DNA of 64,000 nucleotides from Mesobacillus boroniphilus JCM 21738. GTDB lineage: Bacteria > Bacillota > Bacilli > Bacillales > Cytobacillaceae. The notes below the pieces were generated by a model. That model was not told the origin of the DNA. It made no database searches and saw nothing but the letters and a program-made list of their open reading frames with translations. Location of the stretch: assembly GCF_000517385.1 (NCBI RefSeq), contig NZ_BAUW01000006.1, positions 1-64,000 of the forward strand, given 5' to 3'. Positions 9,545 through 17,680 of this stretch are shown here, in pieces; positions within the stretch are counted from its first letter, which is position 1; each line of letters opens with the position of its first letter. A program made the translations under genes and the position numbers.

Positions 9545-10181
9545 ATTATTCATAGTCGATGACCATCCTGTGTTTCGCGCAGGCTTGAAAACGATCCTGA
9601 TGAGTGAAAGTGACTTCGAGATTATCGGAGAGGCTCAGTCCGGCGAAGAAGCTTTTCGAAAACTGAATGATATGGAGCCTGATATCATCGTTATGGATAT
9701 CAGCATGCCGGGTAAGGACGGGATTGAAACAACGAAAGAAATCCGGAAATCAAACAGTAAAGTTAAGATTCTGCTGCTGACGATGTTTTCTGATGAAGCC
9801 TATCTGAAGGAAGGGCTGGCAGCCGGGGCGCAGGGCTATGTTTTAAAAAGAGCGGTCGATACAGAACTGATCAACGCGATCAGAATCGTGTTAAATGGAG
9901 AGCATTATATTTATCCAACCCTGATTCCTTATCTCTACAAGCAGGCAGATGAGAAGGTTGAAACGTCAGAAACGGATAAACCTCACCTAAGCCAGCGTGA
10001 GACAGAGGTATTGAAATTAATTGCCCTGGGCTATACGCAGAGGGAAATCAGTGAGGAATTGTTCGTATCCATCAAAACGGTGGAAACCTATAAAACAAGG
10101 ATCATGGAGAAGATTGGGGCAACGAAAAGATCCGGCCTTGTTAAATATGCGATTAAGCACAACCTGATTTCTTATGATTGA
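9534..10181 (+). CDS. arrR: NarL/FixJ-type response regulator (ArrR-like)
   Basis: 215 residues. An N-terminal receiver domain has the acidic pair DDHP near residue 9, the phospho-accepting Asp in IVMDISMPG (about 54) and conserved Lys in YVLKRA. A LuxR-type helix-turn-helix follows (LSQRETEVLKLIALGYTQRE, then KTVETYKTRIMEKIG). AGGAGTG at 9521 and ATG 9534 lie inside the kinase's last codons, so translation is coupled. Partner of the kinase just upstream; its likely targets are the arr promoters. Confidence 0.9.
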   Translation: MSAKLFIVDDHPVFRAGLKTILMSESDFEIIGEAQSGEEAFRKLNDMEPDIIVMDISMPGKDGIETTKEIRKSNSKVKILLLTMFSDEAYLKEGLAAGAQGYVLKRAVDTELINAIRIVLNGEHYIYPTLIPYLYKQADEKVETSETDKPHLSQRETEVLKLIALGYTQREISEELFVSIKTVETYKTRIMEKIGATKRSGLVKYAIKHNLISYD

Positions 10182-10193
10182 GACAATACCCTT

Positions 10194-10225
10194 GCCGGCA
10201 GTGAAAAAAAACGCTGCCGGCTTTT
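10194..10225 (+). terminator. Intrinsic terminator closing the sensor operon
   Basis: GCCGGCAG (10194-10201) pairs perfectly with CTGCCGGC (10214-10221) and is followed by TTTT. Confidence 0.9.
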
Positions 10226-10259
10226 ACATGTCATAAAGTGTTCAAAAACAAAACTACAA

Positions 10260-10281
10260 AACTAGAAAAATAGTTATAAGA
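10260..10281 (+). promoter_or_regulatory. Possible ArsR operator/promoter
   Basis: An inverted repeat AACTA-N6-TAGTT (10260-10275) overlaps a TATAAGAT-like -10 region 22 bases ahead of the first arsR. Placement suits autoregulation by an ArsR repressor; no direct evidence. Confidence 0.4.
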
Positions 10282-10302
10282 TAAAAGTGGGAGGTGCATT
10301 TA

Positions 10303-10665
10303 ATGACTTGCAGAACAGGATGGGAAATAAAATCGTCAGAGGCAATGCAAGGAATCATTTCCAAGGCAGATGAAGAATTTCCGCTTTTCAGTGCAGGAGA
10401 AGCGCTCGAAATCACAGCAGCATTTTTCAAGGCGCTTGGAGATGAGACGCGACTTAAAATCATGGTTTTGTTATGGGTTGAGGATTTATGCATGTGTGAA
10501 ATTGTCGATGGACTGTCGGGAGCATCCTCAACAATCAGCCACCATTTGAAGATCATGGAAAAAGGGAAGCTCATCAAATCAAGAAGAGAAGGTAAGTTCA
10601 CTGTCTACAGTCTGGATAAAGAAAAGCTGGCACCTCTGATTCCGTATATAAAGAAGGCGATCTAA
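10303..10665 (+). CDS. arsR: ArsR/SmtB-family metalloregulator (first copy)
   Basis: 120 residues with a winged helix-turn-helix: ALGDETRLKIMVLLW, the recognition segment SSTISHHLKIMEKGKLIKSRREG, and a wing. The DLCMCEI motif in the third helix is the CxC thiol site that binds As(III)/Sb(III) in ArsR proteins. GGGAGGTG before ATG 10303 sets the start; a further in-frame ATG at 10294 lacks spacing. The next gene, a permease, begins directly after its stop, so it regulates its own operon. Confidence 0.88.
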   Translation: MTCRTGWEIKSSEAMQGIISKADEEFPLFSAGEALEITAAFFKALGDETRLKIMVLLWVEDLCMCEIVDGLSGASSTISHHLKIMEKGKLIKSRREGKFTVYSLDKEKLAPLIPYIKKAI

Positions 10666-11666
10666 ATGTTTAATGAACTGGCCAATTGGTTGGTCGTCGA
10701 TGTCATGAACATGGAGCTGTCCTCAAGACTTGGCGGGGCACTGCATTTTTTCATTTATGACACGACGAAAATCTTGTTTTTGCTCGCGGTGATGATTTTC
10801 GCGATTTCATTCATCAGGAGCTTTTTCCCGCCTGAAAAAGTAAAGGAATGGCTGGAAGGCAGAAGGAAGGGAGCAGCCAGTGTGATGGCTGCTTTTCTGG
10901 GAGTGCTATCGCCGTTCTGCTCCTGTTCGACGGTACCTTTATTTATCGGCTTTGTCGAAGCAGGAATCCCTTTAGGCATCACATTTACGTTCCTGATTTC
11001 ATCGCCGATCGTAAATGAAATCTCGCTGGTCATGCTGTTTTCAATTTTCGGCTGGAAAGTAGCATTGATCTATGTCCTTGCAGGTATGACTCTGGCAATT
11101 GTTGCGGGTGCCATCATTGGCAAGCTGAAAATGGAAAAGCAAGTGGAGTCATATGTTTATGAAATCGCGGCTGGCGAGGAAAGGATTCATATGCCTGAGG
11201 CGATAACAAAACATTTGCCGAAAAAATCAAAGCAGTGTTCACTCGGGAGGAGCTTAAGGAAAGAACCACTTTCGCTGCCCGGAATGTAGTTGAAACAGTA
11301 CAGAAGATTTGGCTCTATCTCTTGATCGGGATTGGCATTGGGGCGTTCATCCATGGATATGCCCCGCAGGATTTGCTCGTCAAATATGCCGGAGAAGGCA
11401 ATTTCTTCGCGGTTCCGATTGCGACGATTTTAGGGGTGCCGCTTTATTCTAATGCTGTCGGTTCTCTGCCTATTGTCGAAGCACTATTAAACAAAGGTGT
11501 AGGAGCAGGTACAGCGCTGGCCTTCATGATGGCCATCACCGCCCTGTCCCTGCCGGAAATGATTTTGCTCAGGAAGATTATCAAACCAAAGCTGATTGCT
11601 GTATTCGTCGGCGTTGTCGCCACAGGAATCATCCTGATTGGCTATGGTTTTAACGCAATTCTATAA
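10666..11666 (+). CDS. arsP: ArsP/DUF318-type permease (one frameshift)
   Basis: Membrane permease of about 330 residues from the PF03773 family, which includes ArsP exporters for trivalent organoarsenicals. The hallmark SPFCSCSTVPLFIGF lies in the first half and SNAVGSLPIVEALLNKGVG in the second; about eight hydrophobic helices are visible. The frame breaks at the A6 run 11221-11226; with A7 the junction reads LPKKIKAVFTREELKERTTF and the protein is continuous. It sits between arsR and a thioredoxin-like gene, an arrangement typical of these permeases. Substrate (As(III), methylarsenite or another thiol-reactive ion) is not proved. Confidence 0.8.
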
Positions 11667-11682
11667 TTATGAGGAGGAAATA

Positions 11683-11916
11683 ATGATGAATATTAAAATA
11701 CTAGGTACAGGCTGCAAAAAATGCCAGGAGCTTGAAAAAAACACTCGCATTGCGGTTGAAGAACTACAGCTAGAGGCACAGGTAGAAAAAGTTGAAGACA
11801 TCAAGGAAATCATGAAATACAAAGTAATGAGTACGCCGGCGCTTGTCATCGATGAAAAGGTTGTTTCCACAGGCAAGCTGCTCACAGTCAATGAATTGAA
11901 GAGTGCATTGGCTTAA
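11683..11916 (+). CDS. Small thioredoxin-like protein (redox-active disulfide type)
   Basis: About 77 residues, a minimal thioredoxin fold with the active-site motif GCKKC near residue 10 and the cis-Pro loop STPALVIDEKV. Family members commonly accompany DUF318 permeases and are thought to manage thiol chemistry at the transporter. GAGGAGG at 11671 precedes two adjacent ATGs (11683, 11686). Last gene of the arsR-permease operon. Confidence 0.85.
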   Translation: MMNIKILGTGCKKCQELEKNTRIAVEELQLEAQVEKVEDIKEIMKYKVMSTPALVIDEKVVSTGKLLTVNELKSALA

Positions 11917-12018
11917 AATCCTTAATTGAGTTGGGATTTCTACAAGATAATTCAGGTTCTATATGCCCGAAACAAGGTGGAATCACCACAAAAGGTCACA
12001 TATTAAAAATCAACATTA

Positions 12019-12042
12019 GCGCTCCGGGGAACCCCGGGGCGC
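12019..12042 (+). terminator. GC-rich hairpin, likely terminator
   Basis: An 11-bp stem (12019-12029 with 12032-12042, one G-T pair) has only a two-base formal loop and is followed by ATTGTATT rather than a clean T run. It lies about 100 bases after the thioredoxin gene. The rest of 11917-12140 shows nothing recognisable. Confidence 0.6.
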
Positions 12043-12144
12043 ATTGTATTGGATGGACGATAAATAATAACCAAAACAATTGCTCAAAATAAGGCAGATA
12101 AAGCAGCTTTACAATTTCTTAATAATTTTTACATAGTATCACTC

Positions 12145-12173
12145 TTGAACATATAAGCAAATTATTATATGAT
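12145..12173 (+). promoter_or_regulatory. Promoter of the main ars operon with ArsR-type operator
   Basis: TTGAAC (12145-12150), a 17-base spacer and TATGAT (12168-12173) form a good sigma-A promoter. Its spacer holds the inverted repeat CATATAA (12150-12156) / TTATATG (12165-12171), the AT-rich dyad type bound by ArsR/SmtB repressors. The overlap explains repression until arsenite binds. Confidence 0.65.
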
Positions 12174-12200
12174 GATAACGTAATTGGAGGTGGAGAGTAA

Positions 12201-12545
12201 TTGATTAAGCATAGTATTGAAATGGATCAGGCTGCTGCGATTTTAAAGCTGCTTGGCGATAAGACGCGTTTGACGATGATGAGGATTCTCGCTGATCACG
12301 ATTGCTGTGTTTGTGAGTTTGTAGCAATGTTCGATGCCAGCCAGCCGGCGATCAGCCAGCATATCCGCAAGCTGAAGGACGCAGGTTTGGTAAAAGAGAG
12401 CAGGAGGGGGCAGTGGGTATTTTATTCGCTGAACCGGCAGTACGAGCATTTTGAATTTGTTCAATTGCTCATGGATGCACTTCCAAACCAGGAAGAAAAA
12501 TTAACAGAACTTGAAAAGCAAGGAAAACGGATTTCTTGTGATTAA
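12201..12545 (+). CDS. arsR: ArsR/SmtB-family metalloregulator (second copy)
   Basis: 114 residues, TTG start after GGAGGTGG. It has a winged helix (LLGDKTRLTMMRILADHDC, QPAISQHIRKLKDAGLVKE, RRGQWVFYSLN) and the thiol motif DCCVCEF with three Cys, the As(III) site. It heads the arsB-C-D-A operon and should repress the promoter at 12145-12173. It differs clearly from the first ArsR, so the two operons may respond to different arsenicals or levels. Confidence 0.9.
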   Translation: MIKHSIEMDQAAAILKLLGDKTRLTMMRILADHDCCVCEFVAMFDASQPAISQHIRKLKDAGLVKESRRGQWVFYSLNRQYEHFEFVQLLMDALPNQEEKLTELEKQGKRISCD

Positions 12546-12560
12546 CGGAGGTGTGTGGAT

Positions 12561-13855
12561 TTGTCATTACCGATTATAGCTTCATTGATTTTCCTCGTGA
12601 CGCTGACATTGGTCATCTGGCAGCCGAAAGGCCTGGGGATCGGATGGTCAGCTGTGGGGGGAGCCATTCTGGCATTGATCTTCGGTGTTGTTGATTTTCA
12701 GGACGTAATCGATGTAACCGGAATTGTCTGGAATGCAACACTCGCATTTATCGCAATCATTATCATTTCACTTATTTTAGATGAGATTGGGTTCTTTGAA
12801 TGGTCCGCCCTGCACATGGCGAGGGCTGCCAAGGGGAACGGCGTCAAGATGTTCGTGTACGTGTCACTGCTTGGTGCGGCTGTTGCTGCGCTGTTTGCGA
12901 ATGACGGTGCTGCATTGATTTTGACACCAATCGTTCTGGCGATGGTGCGCAACCTGAAATTTGAAGAAAAAATGGTGTTTCCTTTTATCATTGCGAGTGG
13001 ATTCATTGCCGATACGACTTCATTGCCACTGGTTGTCAGCAACCTGGTGAATATCGTATCTGCTGACTTCTTTGATATTGGATTCGTCGAATATGCATCC
13101 CGCATGATCGTGCCGAACTTCTTCTCATTGGGTGCAAGTATTTTGGTCTTGTATTTATTTTTCAGAAAGAGCATTCCGAAAAATTACGAGATGTCCGATT
13201 TGAAAAAGCCTGTTGAAGCGATAAAGGATGAAAAGATGTTCCGCTTATCATGGATTGTACTGGGAGTGCTGCTTGTCGGGTACTTTGCAAGTGAATTCCT
13301 GGGAATCCCGGTATCGTTCATTGCTGGAGTCGTCGCGATCTTCTTCTTGTTGATGGCAAGAAAGAGCCCGGCTGTCCAAACGGCCACCGTTGTCAAAGGT
13401 GCGCATGGGCGATTGTTTTCTTCTCGATTGGCATGTATGTCGTTGTATACGGCCTGCGTAACGCAGGCTTGACGAACATATTGTCCGATGTCATCCAGGC
13501 TGCGGCTGACCAGGGCTTGTTTGTCGCAACGATCGGCATGGGCTTCATCGCCGCGATTCTTTCTTCCGTCATGAACAATATGCCAACAGTCATGATTGAC
13601 GCCCTGGCAATTGCAGATACTAACACAACAGGAGTTGTCCGCGAAGCACTGATTTATGCCAATGTCATCGGTTCCGACCTCGGACCGAAAATTACCCCGA
13701 TCGGTTCACTGGCAACATTGCTGTGGCTGCACGTCCTTTCCCAGAAAGGCGTCAAGATTTCATGGGGCACTTATTTTAAAACAGGAATCATTTTAACCAT
13801 TCCCACTCTATTCATCACTTTGGTAGGTCTATATATTTGGTTACTCATTATCTAA
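12561..13855 (+). CDS. arsB: ArsB-type arsenite efflux permease (one frameshift)
   Basis: Membrane transporter of about 431 residues from the ArsB/NhaD (ion transporter) superfamily, with roughly 11-12 helices. Characteristic segments include [18 protein letters not shown] and, after the break, [17 protein letters not shown] and [20 protein letters not shown]. The frame breaks near 13404, where GCGCATGGG should be GCGCCATGGG; this gives [20 protein letters not shown] across the junction. TTG 12561 lies nine bases after GGAGG; GTG 12555 is the alternative. It pumps arsenite or antimonite out, here probably energised by the ArsA ATPase encoded downstream. Confidence 0.88.
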
Positions 13856-13876
13856 TAACAAGGGAGCGAATCTACT

Positions 13877-14296
13877 ATGTCTAAAAAAACTATCTACTTC
13901 TTATGTACTGGAAACTCTTGCAGAAGCCAAATGGCTGAAGGATGGGCAAAAAAATATCTTGGTGACGAGTGGGAAGTGAAGAGTGCGGGTCTTGAAGCGC
14001 ACGGCTTGAATCCTAACGCTGTAAAAGCAATGAAGGAAGTGGACATCGATATCACGAACCAGACTTCCGATGTGATTGACCCGCAAATCCTGAACAACGC
14101 AGACCTGGTTGTAACTCTCTGTGGCCATGCTGATGAGCACTGCCCAATGACACCTCCACATGTAAGACGTGAGCACTGGGGATTTGACGATCCTGCCAAG
14201 GCAGAAGGAACAGAAGAAGAAAAGTGGGCCGTATTCCAGCGCGTCCGCGACCAAATCAGCGATCGCATCAAGACATTTGCTGAGACTGGAAAATAA
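13877..14296 (+). CDS. arsC: Thioredoxin-dependent arsenate reductase ArsC
   Basis: 139 residues, the exact length of the low-molecular-weight-phosphatase type ArsC. The P-loop CTGNSCRS (Cys10, Cys15) holds the nucleophile, and the redox pair lies in [12 protein letters not shown], matching the Cys82/Cys89 pair of B. subtilis ArsC. It reduces cytoplasmic arsenate to arsenite for ArsB export, distinct from the respiratory ArrA. It follows arsB by 21 bases. Confidence 0.95.
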   Translation: MSKKTIYFLCTGNSCRSQMAEGWAKKYLGDEWEVKSAGLEAHGLNPNAVKAMKEVDIDITNQTSDVIDPQILNNADLVVTLCGHADEHCPMTPPHVRREHWGFDDPAKAEGTEEEKWAVFQRVRDQISDRIKTFAETGK

Positions 14297-14304
14297 ACAA
14301 GAAC

Positions 14305-14334
14305 CAACAGCCAAGGGGAAACTCTTGGCTGTTG
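14305..14334 (+). other. Perfect intra-operon hairpin between arsC and arsD
   Basis: An 11-bp perfect stem (14305-14315 with 14324-14334) with an eight-base loop, not followed by a T run. It could stabilise the 3' end of the arsRBC message or lower arsDA expression. No coding function. Confidence 0.6.
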
Positions 14335-14355
14335 CTCAAAGGGAGGAGAATAGCT

Positions 14356-14703
14356 ATGAAGACAATTAAAATCTTTGACCCGGCATTATGCTGTCCTACA
14401 GGAGTCTGCGGACCTAATGTAGATCCGGAATTAACCAGGGTAGCCTCCGCGATTTTTATCCTGGAGAAAAAAGGCTTTCCTATCAGCCGCTATAATCTTG
14501 CCAATGACCCAGCCGCATTTGTTGAACATAAAGAAGTGAATCAGGTATTGCATGAAAAAGGACCGGAGGCACTGCCGCTTGTATTGGTAGACGGAAAGGT
14601 CGAAAAAGCAGGCAGCTACCCTTCCAATGAAGAATTTGCAAGCTGGCTTGGCGTGGAAGTCAAAGAACTGACGCCTGATAAACCGCGCAATACGTTGCTT
14701 TAA
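14356..14703 (+). CDS. arsD: ArsD arsenic metallochaperone
   Basis: 115 residues with the vicinal Cys pair and third Cys of ArsD in DPALCCPTGVCG (Cys12, Cys13, Cys18), which bind As(III) and hand it to ArsA. The second vicinal pair seen near the C-terminus of some ArsD proteins is absent, as in many Gram-positive forms. GGGAGGAG before ATG 14356 decides the start. It lies directly upstream of arsA, its partner. Confidence 0.92.
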   Translation: MKTIKIFDPALCCPTGVCGPNVDPELTRVASAIFILEKKGFPISRYNLANDPAAFVEHKEVNQVLHEKGPEALPLVLVDGKVEKAGSYPSNEEFASWLGVEVKELTPDKPRNTLL

Positions 14704-14718
14704 GGAAGGAGAATAGCC

Positions 14719-16490
14719 ATGTTCCAAACTTTCCATCCGAAATTTGTAGTCAACACGCCTTATCTCTTTTTTACCGGAAAAGGCGGAGTGGGAAAGACAT
14801 CCACTGCCTGTGCCACAGCGGTTGCGCTGGCGGATACAGGTAAGAAGGTATTGATTGTGAGTACAGATCCGGCATCAAACCTGCAGGATGTATTTGATAT
14901 CGAAATCGGCAATGATCCAGTCGAAGTTCCTTCTGTTGCGAATCTTTCAGCCTGCAATATCGATCCAGAGGAATCCGCAAGGCAATATCGGGAAAAAGTG
15001 ATTTCTCCTTATCGAAGTGCATTGCCGGAAAGTGTGGTCGCGACGATGGAAGAACAGCTTTCCGGTGCTTGTACGGTGGAAATTGCTGCTTTCGATGAGT
15101 TCTCCAATTTGCTTACCGACCAGGATTTGATCAGCCAGTATGACCATATCCTGTTCGATACGGCTCCGACAGGCCATACTCTCAGGCTCCTGCAGCTTCC
15201 GACCGCGTGGAGCAGCTTTTTAGAGGAAAGCACTCACGGAGCATCCTGCCTCGGACCGTTGTCAGGCCTTGGAGAAAAGAAGCAGCTGTACACTTCCACA
15301 GTAAAAGCGTTGTCTGACCCAAATATGACAACACTTCTTCTTGTTACACGGCCGGAACCTTCTTCTATGCTTGAAGCAGAAAGAGCTTCATCTGAACTGA
15401 AGGAAATCGGCATGGAAAATCAGGTAGTCATCATCAATGGGCTTCTGCAGAATCACGTAGAAGAAGATCCTATTTCAAAAGCATTCTATGATCGACAGCG
15501 GAAAGCGCTTCTTGATTTGCCGCAAAAGCTGAAGCAGGTTGGGATGTTCTCAATACCTTTTGTTCCTTTTTCATTGACCGGGGTAGACAATCTTCGCAAG
15601 ATGTTCAAGCCTGCGACGTATTCGGCTGAGAGAAGCGAAGTGGAATTGTCTGAAGCGAAATTGCATTCATTGCAGGAACTCGTTGATGATTTTGCAGAAA
15701 AGGATATGAGGATCATTTTTACGATGGGGAAGGGCGGAGTCGGCAAGACGACGATGGCATCCGCCATTGCTGTTGGACTGGCTGAAAAGGGCTTGAAGGT
15801 CCATTTGACGACAACCGACCCAGCCGCTCATCTTGATTATACATTCCAGCAGAAGGATGCCCACAATAACCTGAGCATCAGCTCCCTGGATCCGAAAAAG
15901 GAAGTTCAGGCATACAAAGAAACAGTCCTGTCTCAAAATAAGGACCAGTTAGACGAGGATGCCCTTGCATACCTTGAAGAAGATCTAAATTCACCTTGTA
16001 CAGAAGAAATTGCCGTATTCCAGGCATTTGCCGATATCGTGGAGAAGTCGAAGGATGAGATTGTCGTCATCGATACAGCACCAACCGGACATACATTATT
16101 GTTGCTGAACTCTGCTGAGTCCTATCATAAAGAAATTTCCCGCTCGACGGTACGGTCTCTGAAAGTGTCCAGAACTTATTGCCGAAATTGCGCAATCCTG
16201 AGGAAACAAGCGTGGTCATTGTTACCCTGCCAGAAGCCACGCCTGTTCTTGAAGCGACGCGGTTACGCGATGATTTAAAACGGGCGTCGATTGAGCCGGT
16301 ATGGTGGGTGATCAATCAAAGCCTGTATGCGCAGCAAACCACTGATCCGATTCTCCAGAGTCGAGCCGATGCTGAAAAAGTCTGGATCAAGAGAGTCAGT
16401 GAAGAGATCGCCGGGAAGACAAGTATTGTTCCATGGCAGCCTGAAGAAAAAATTGGGTACGATAAAATGAAGGACTTGATCAATCATTGA
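14719..16490 (+). CDS. arsA: ArsA arsenite-stimulated ATPase (one frameshift)
   Basis: About 590 residues, the usual length of the duplicated A1-A2 ATPase. Each half opens with a deviant P-loop: GKGGVGKTS near residue 20 and GKGGVGKTT near 336. Each half also has the DTAPTGHTLRLL/DTAPTGHTLLLL signature. Cys residues in GACTVEI and SPCTEEI correspond to the As(III) site. The frame breaks at 16149-16150, where GG should be GGG, giving RSTGTVSESVQNLLPKLRNP. ArsA energises ArsB; ArsD delivers the metalloid. Confidence 0.92.
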
Positions 16491-16505
16491 AAGGTGGATT
16501 CATAG

Positions 16506-16928
16506 ATGAGTGAATACCAGGAATTAATCCCAAAACGAATTTACATTGGCGGAGCAGACGCCATACCTGAATTGCTGAAGAAGGAAAAAATTGATGTTGT
16601 GTATGATTTACGTGCAGAAAACGCAGAAGAACATTATGATTATAATCGGAAGCACCAGCCAATCGTCGACAATGCTGAGAACCAGGATGAGTCTGTGAAG
16701 CAAGCCATTGACGAGGTAATCGACGCATATGAATCCGGAAAAAATGTTTATTTCCACTGCTCTGGCGGAAAAAACAGAACAGGCACCGTCGCGATAGGAA
16801 CATTGCTGAAGCTTGGAGAAGCCAACAGCATCGAGGAAGCGGAAGCAAAGGCAAAGGGAATCCGCAGCGTCATCAATGTGAATCCCGAAATGAAAGCAGC
16901 GCTCGGAAGATTATTCCCAGGCGCTTAG
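16506..16928 (+). CDS. Protein-tyrosine/dual-specificity phosphatase-like protein
   Basis: 140 residues with the CX5R active-site loop HCSGGKNRTGT near residue 89 and an upstream DLRAENAEE segment, typical of small cysteine phosphatases of the DSP/PTP-like group. It lies 15 bases after arsA and 17 bases before the HesB-like gene, all ahead of one terminator, so it belongs to the ars transcript. Arsenate is a phosphate analogue and a classic PTP inhibitor, but what this protein acts on is unknown. Confidence 0.8.
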   Translation: MSEYQELIPKRIYIGGADAIPELLKKEKIDVVYDLRAENAEEHYDYNRKHQPIVDNAENQDESVKQAIDEVIDAYESGKNVYFHCSGGKNRTGTVAIGTLLKLGEANSIEEAEAKAKGIRSVINVNPEMKAALGRLFPGA

Positions 16929-16945
16929 GATAGGAGGAAATTTTC

Positions 16946-17224
16946 ATGAAAATCACCGATCAAGCTCGTGACAGCCTAAAGCAGATGCTGCAGGAGCAAA
17001 ATGCAACCGGCATCCGTGTGTTTTTTGCCGGCATCAGTTGAGGCAGCCCAAAATTAGGCCTGGCTCTGGATGAGCCGGAATCAGATGATGAAGTTATTGA
17101 ATCAAATGGAATCAGAGTAGCAATCGACCCATCAATCGAAAACGAAGCAAAGGAATCAACGCTCGATTTTGATCAGCAGGCGAACGGGTTCGTTTTATCT
17201 GGGAATGAGAGAGATTGCTGTTAA
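16946..17224 (+). CDS. HesB-like selenoprotein (in-frame TGA at codon 32 read as Sec)
   Basis: AGGAGG at 16932-16937 precedes ATG 16946. The frame runs 92 codons to TAA, with a TGA at 17039-17041. Residues around it read VFFAGIS-U-GSPKLGLALDE, which is the position of the conserved Cys/Sec in HesB/IscA-related small proteins of the known HesB-like (seleno)protein family. The protein continues with GIRVAIDPSI and ends in ERDCC. Starting 18 bases after the TGA, CC-T-GGCTC / GAGCC-GG (17059-17078) folds into a stem with the loop TGGAT, a plausible bacterial SECIS. A Cys-to-stop sequencing error or pseudogene is the alternative, but the window's other errors are nearly all indels. Role probably in Fe-S or metalloid-thiol chemistry. 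Confidence 0.75.
17059..17078 (+). promoter_or_regulatory. Candidate SECIS stem-loop
   Basis: CC plus GGCTC (T17061 bulged) pairs with GAGCC plus GG around a five-base loop TGGAT (17067-17071). The G at the second loop position and the 25-base gap between the TGA and the loop fit the published bacterial SECIS consensus as I recall it. It lies inside the coding sequence, as bacterial SECIS elements do. Confidence 0.55.
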
Positions 17225-17231
17225 AGGAAAG

Positions 17232-17266
17232 AGCCGGTGTATGAACTCATGCACCGGCTTTTTTTT
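17232..17266 (+). terminator. Intrinsic terminator of the ars operon
   Basis: AGCCGGTG (17232-17239) pairs with CACCGGCT (17252-17259), with further pairing inside, followed by a run of T. Confidence 0.92.
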
Positions 17267-17277
17267 ACATAAAATAT

Positions 17278-17309
17278 TTGACCCTGTAGTGCACTACATA
17301 GTTTAAGAT
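17278..17309 (+). promoter_or_regulatory. MerR-type promoter with palindromic operator
   Basis: TTGACC (17278-17283) and TTAAGA/TAAGAT (17303-17309) are separated by 19-20 bases, the overlong spacer that MerR activators correct by DNA distortion. The spacer holds the perfect palindrome TGTAGTGCACTACA (17285-17298). Confidence 0.7.
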
Positions 17310-17329
17310 GTTTCTATAAGGGGGCCGAA

Positions 17330-17680
17330 ATGTACAAGGTAAGCGAATTTTCCAAAATGACAGGACTCAGCAAGGAGACGCTCAGGTATTATGCGGAGAT
17401 CAAGCTGCTCGATCCTGTATTCATCGACCTGAATAATAAGTACCGCTATTATGACAACGGATCCTATTTGGTTGCGCTGTTATTGGTGCACCTGAGACGA
17501 TTCAATTTTACCATCCAGGAAATGCTGACCGTGGTGAATGATGAATCATTTGAAAATCTGGAACAAATATTATTGAAAAAGAGACAGGGACTCGTCAATC
17601 AGGTGCAGGAGCTGAATGAACTGATTGAAGAAATGGATGATTTCTTCGAATTTGGGATGGAGGGTGCAGAAGATGATTAA
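17330..17680 (+). CDS. MerR-family transcriptional regulator
   Basis: 116 residues. The N-terminal winged helix (YKVSEFSKMTGLSKETLRYY, residues 2-21) and the second helix-turn-helix segment are followed by a coiled-coil dimerisation helix ending in EEMDDFFEFG. No Cys-based metal site, so it probably senses an organic ligand. It has its own MerR-type promoter and its 3' end overlaps the SRPBCC gene start, which suggests it controls that gene. Confidence 0.88.
   Translation: MYKVSEFSKMTGLSKETLRYYAEIKLLDPVFIDLNNKYRYYDNGSYLVALLLVHLRRFNFTIQEMLTVVNDESFENLEQILLKKRQGLVNQVQELNELIEEMDDFFEFGMEGAEDD

Noticed and set aside
11638-11682. N-terminal extension of the thioredoxin-like protein from an upstream start
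   Set aside because: It would overlap the permease end and has no ribosome-binding site, whereas GAGGAGG sits correctly before 11683/11686.
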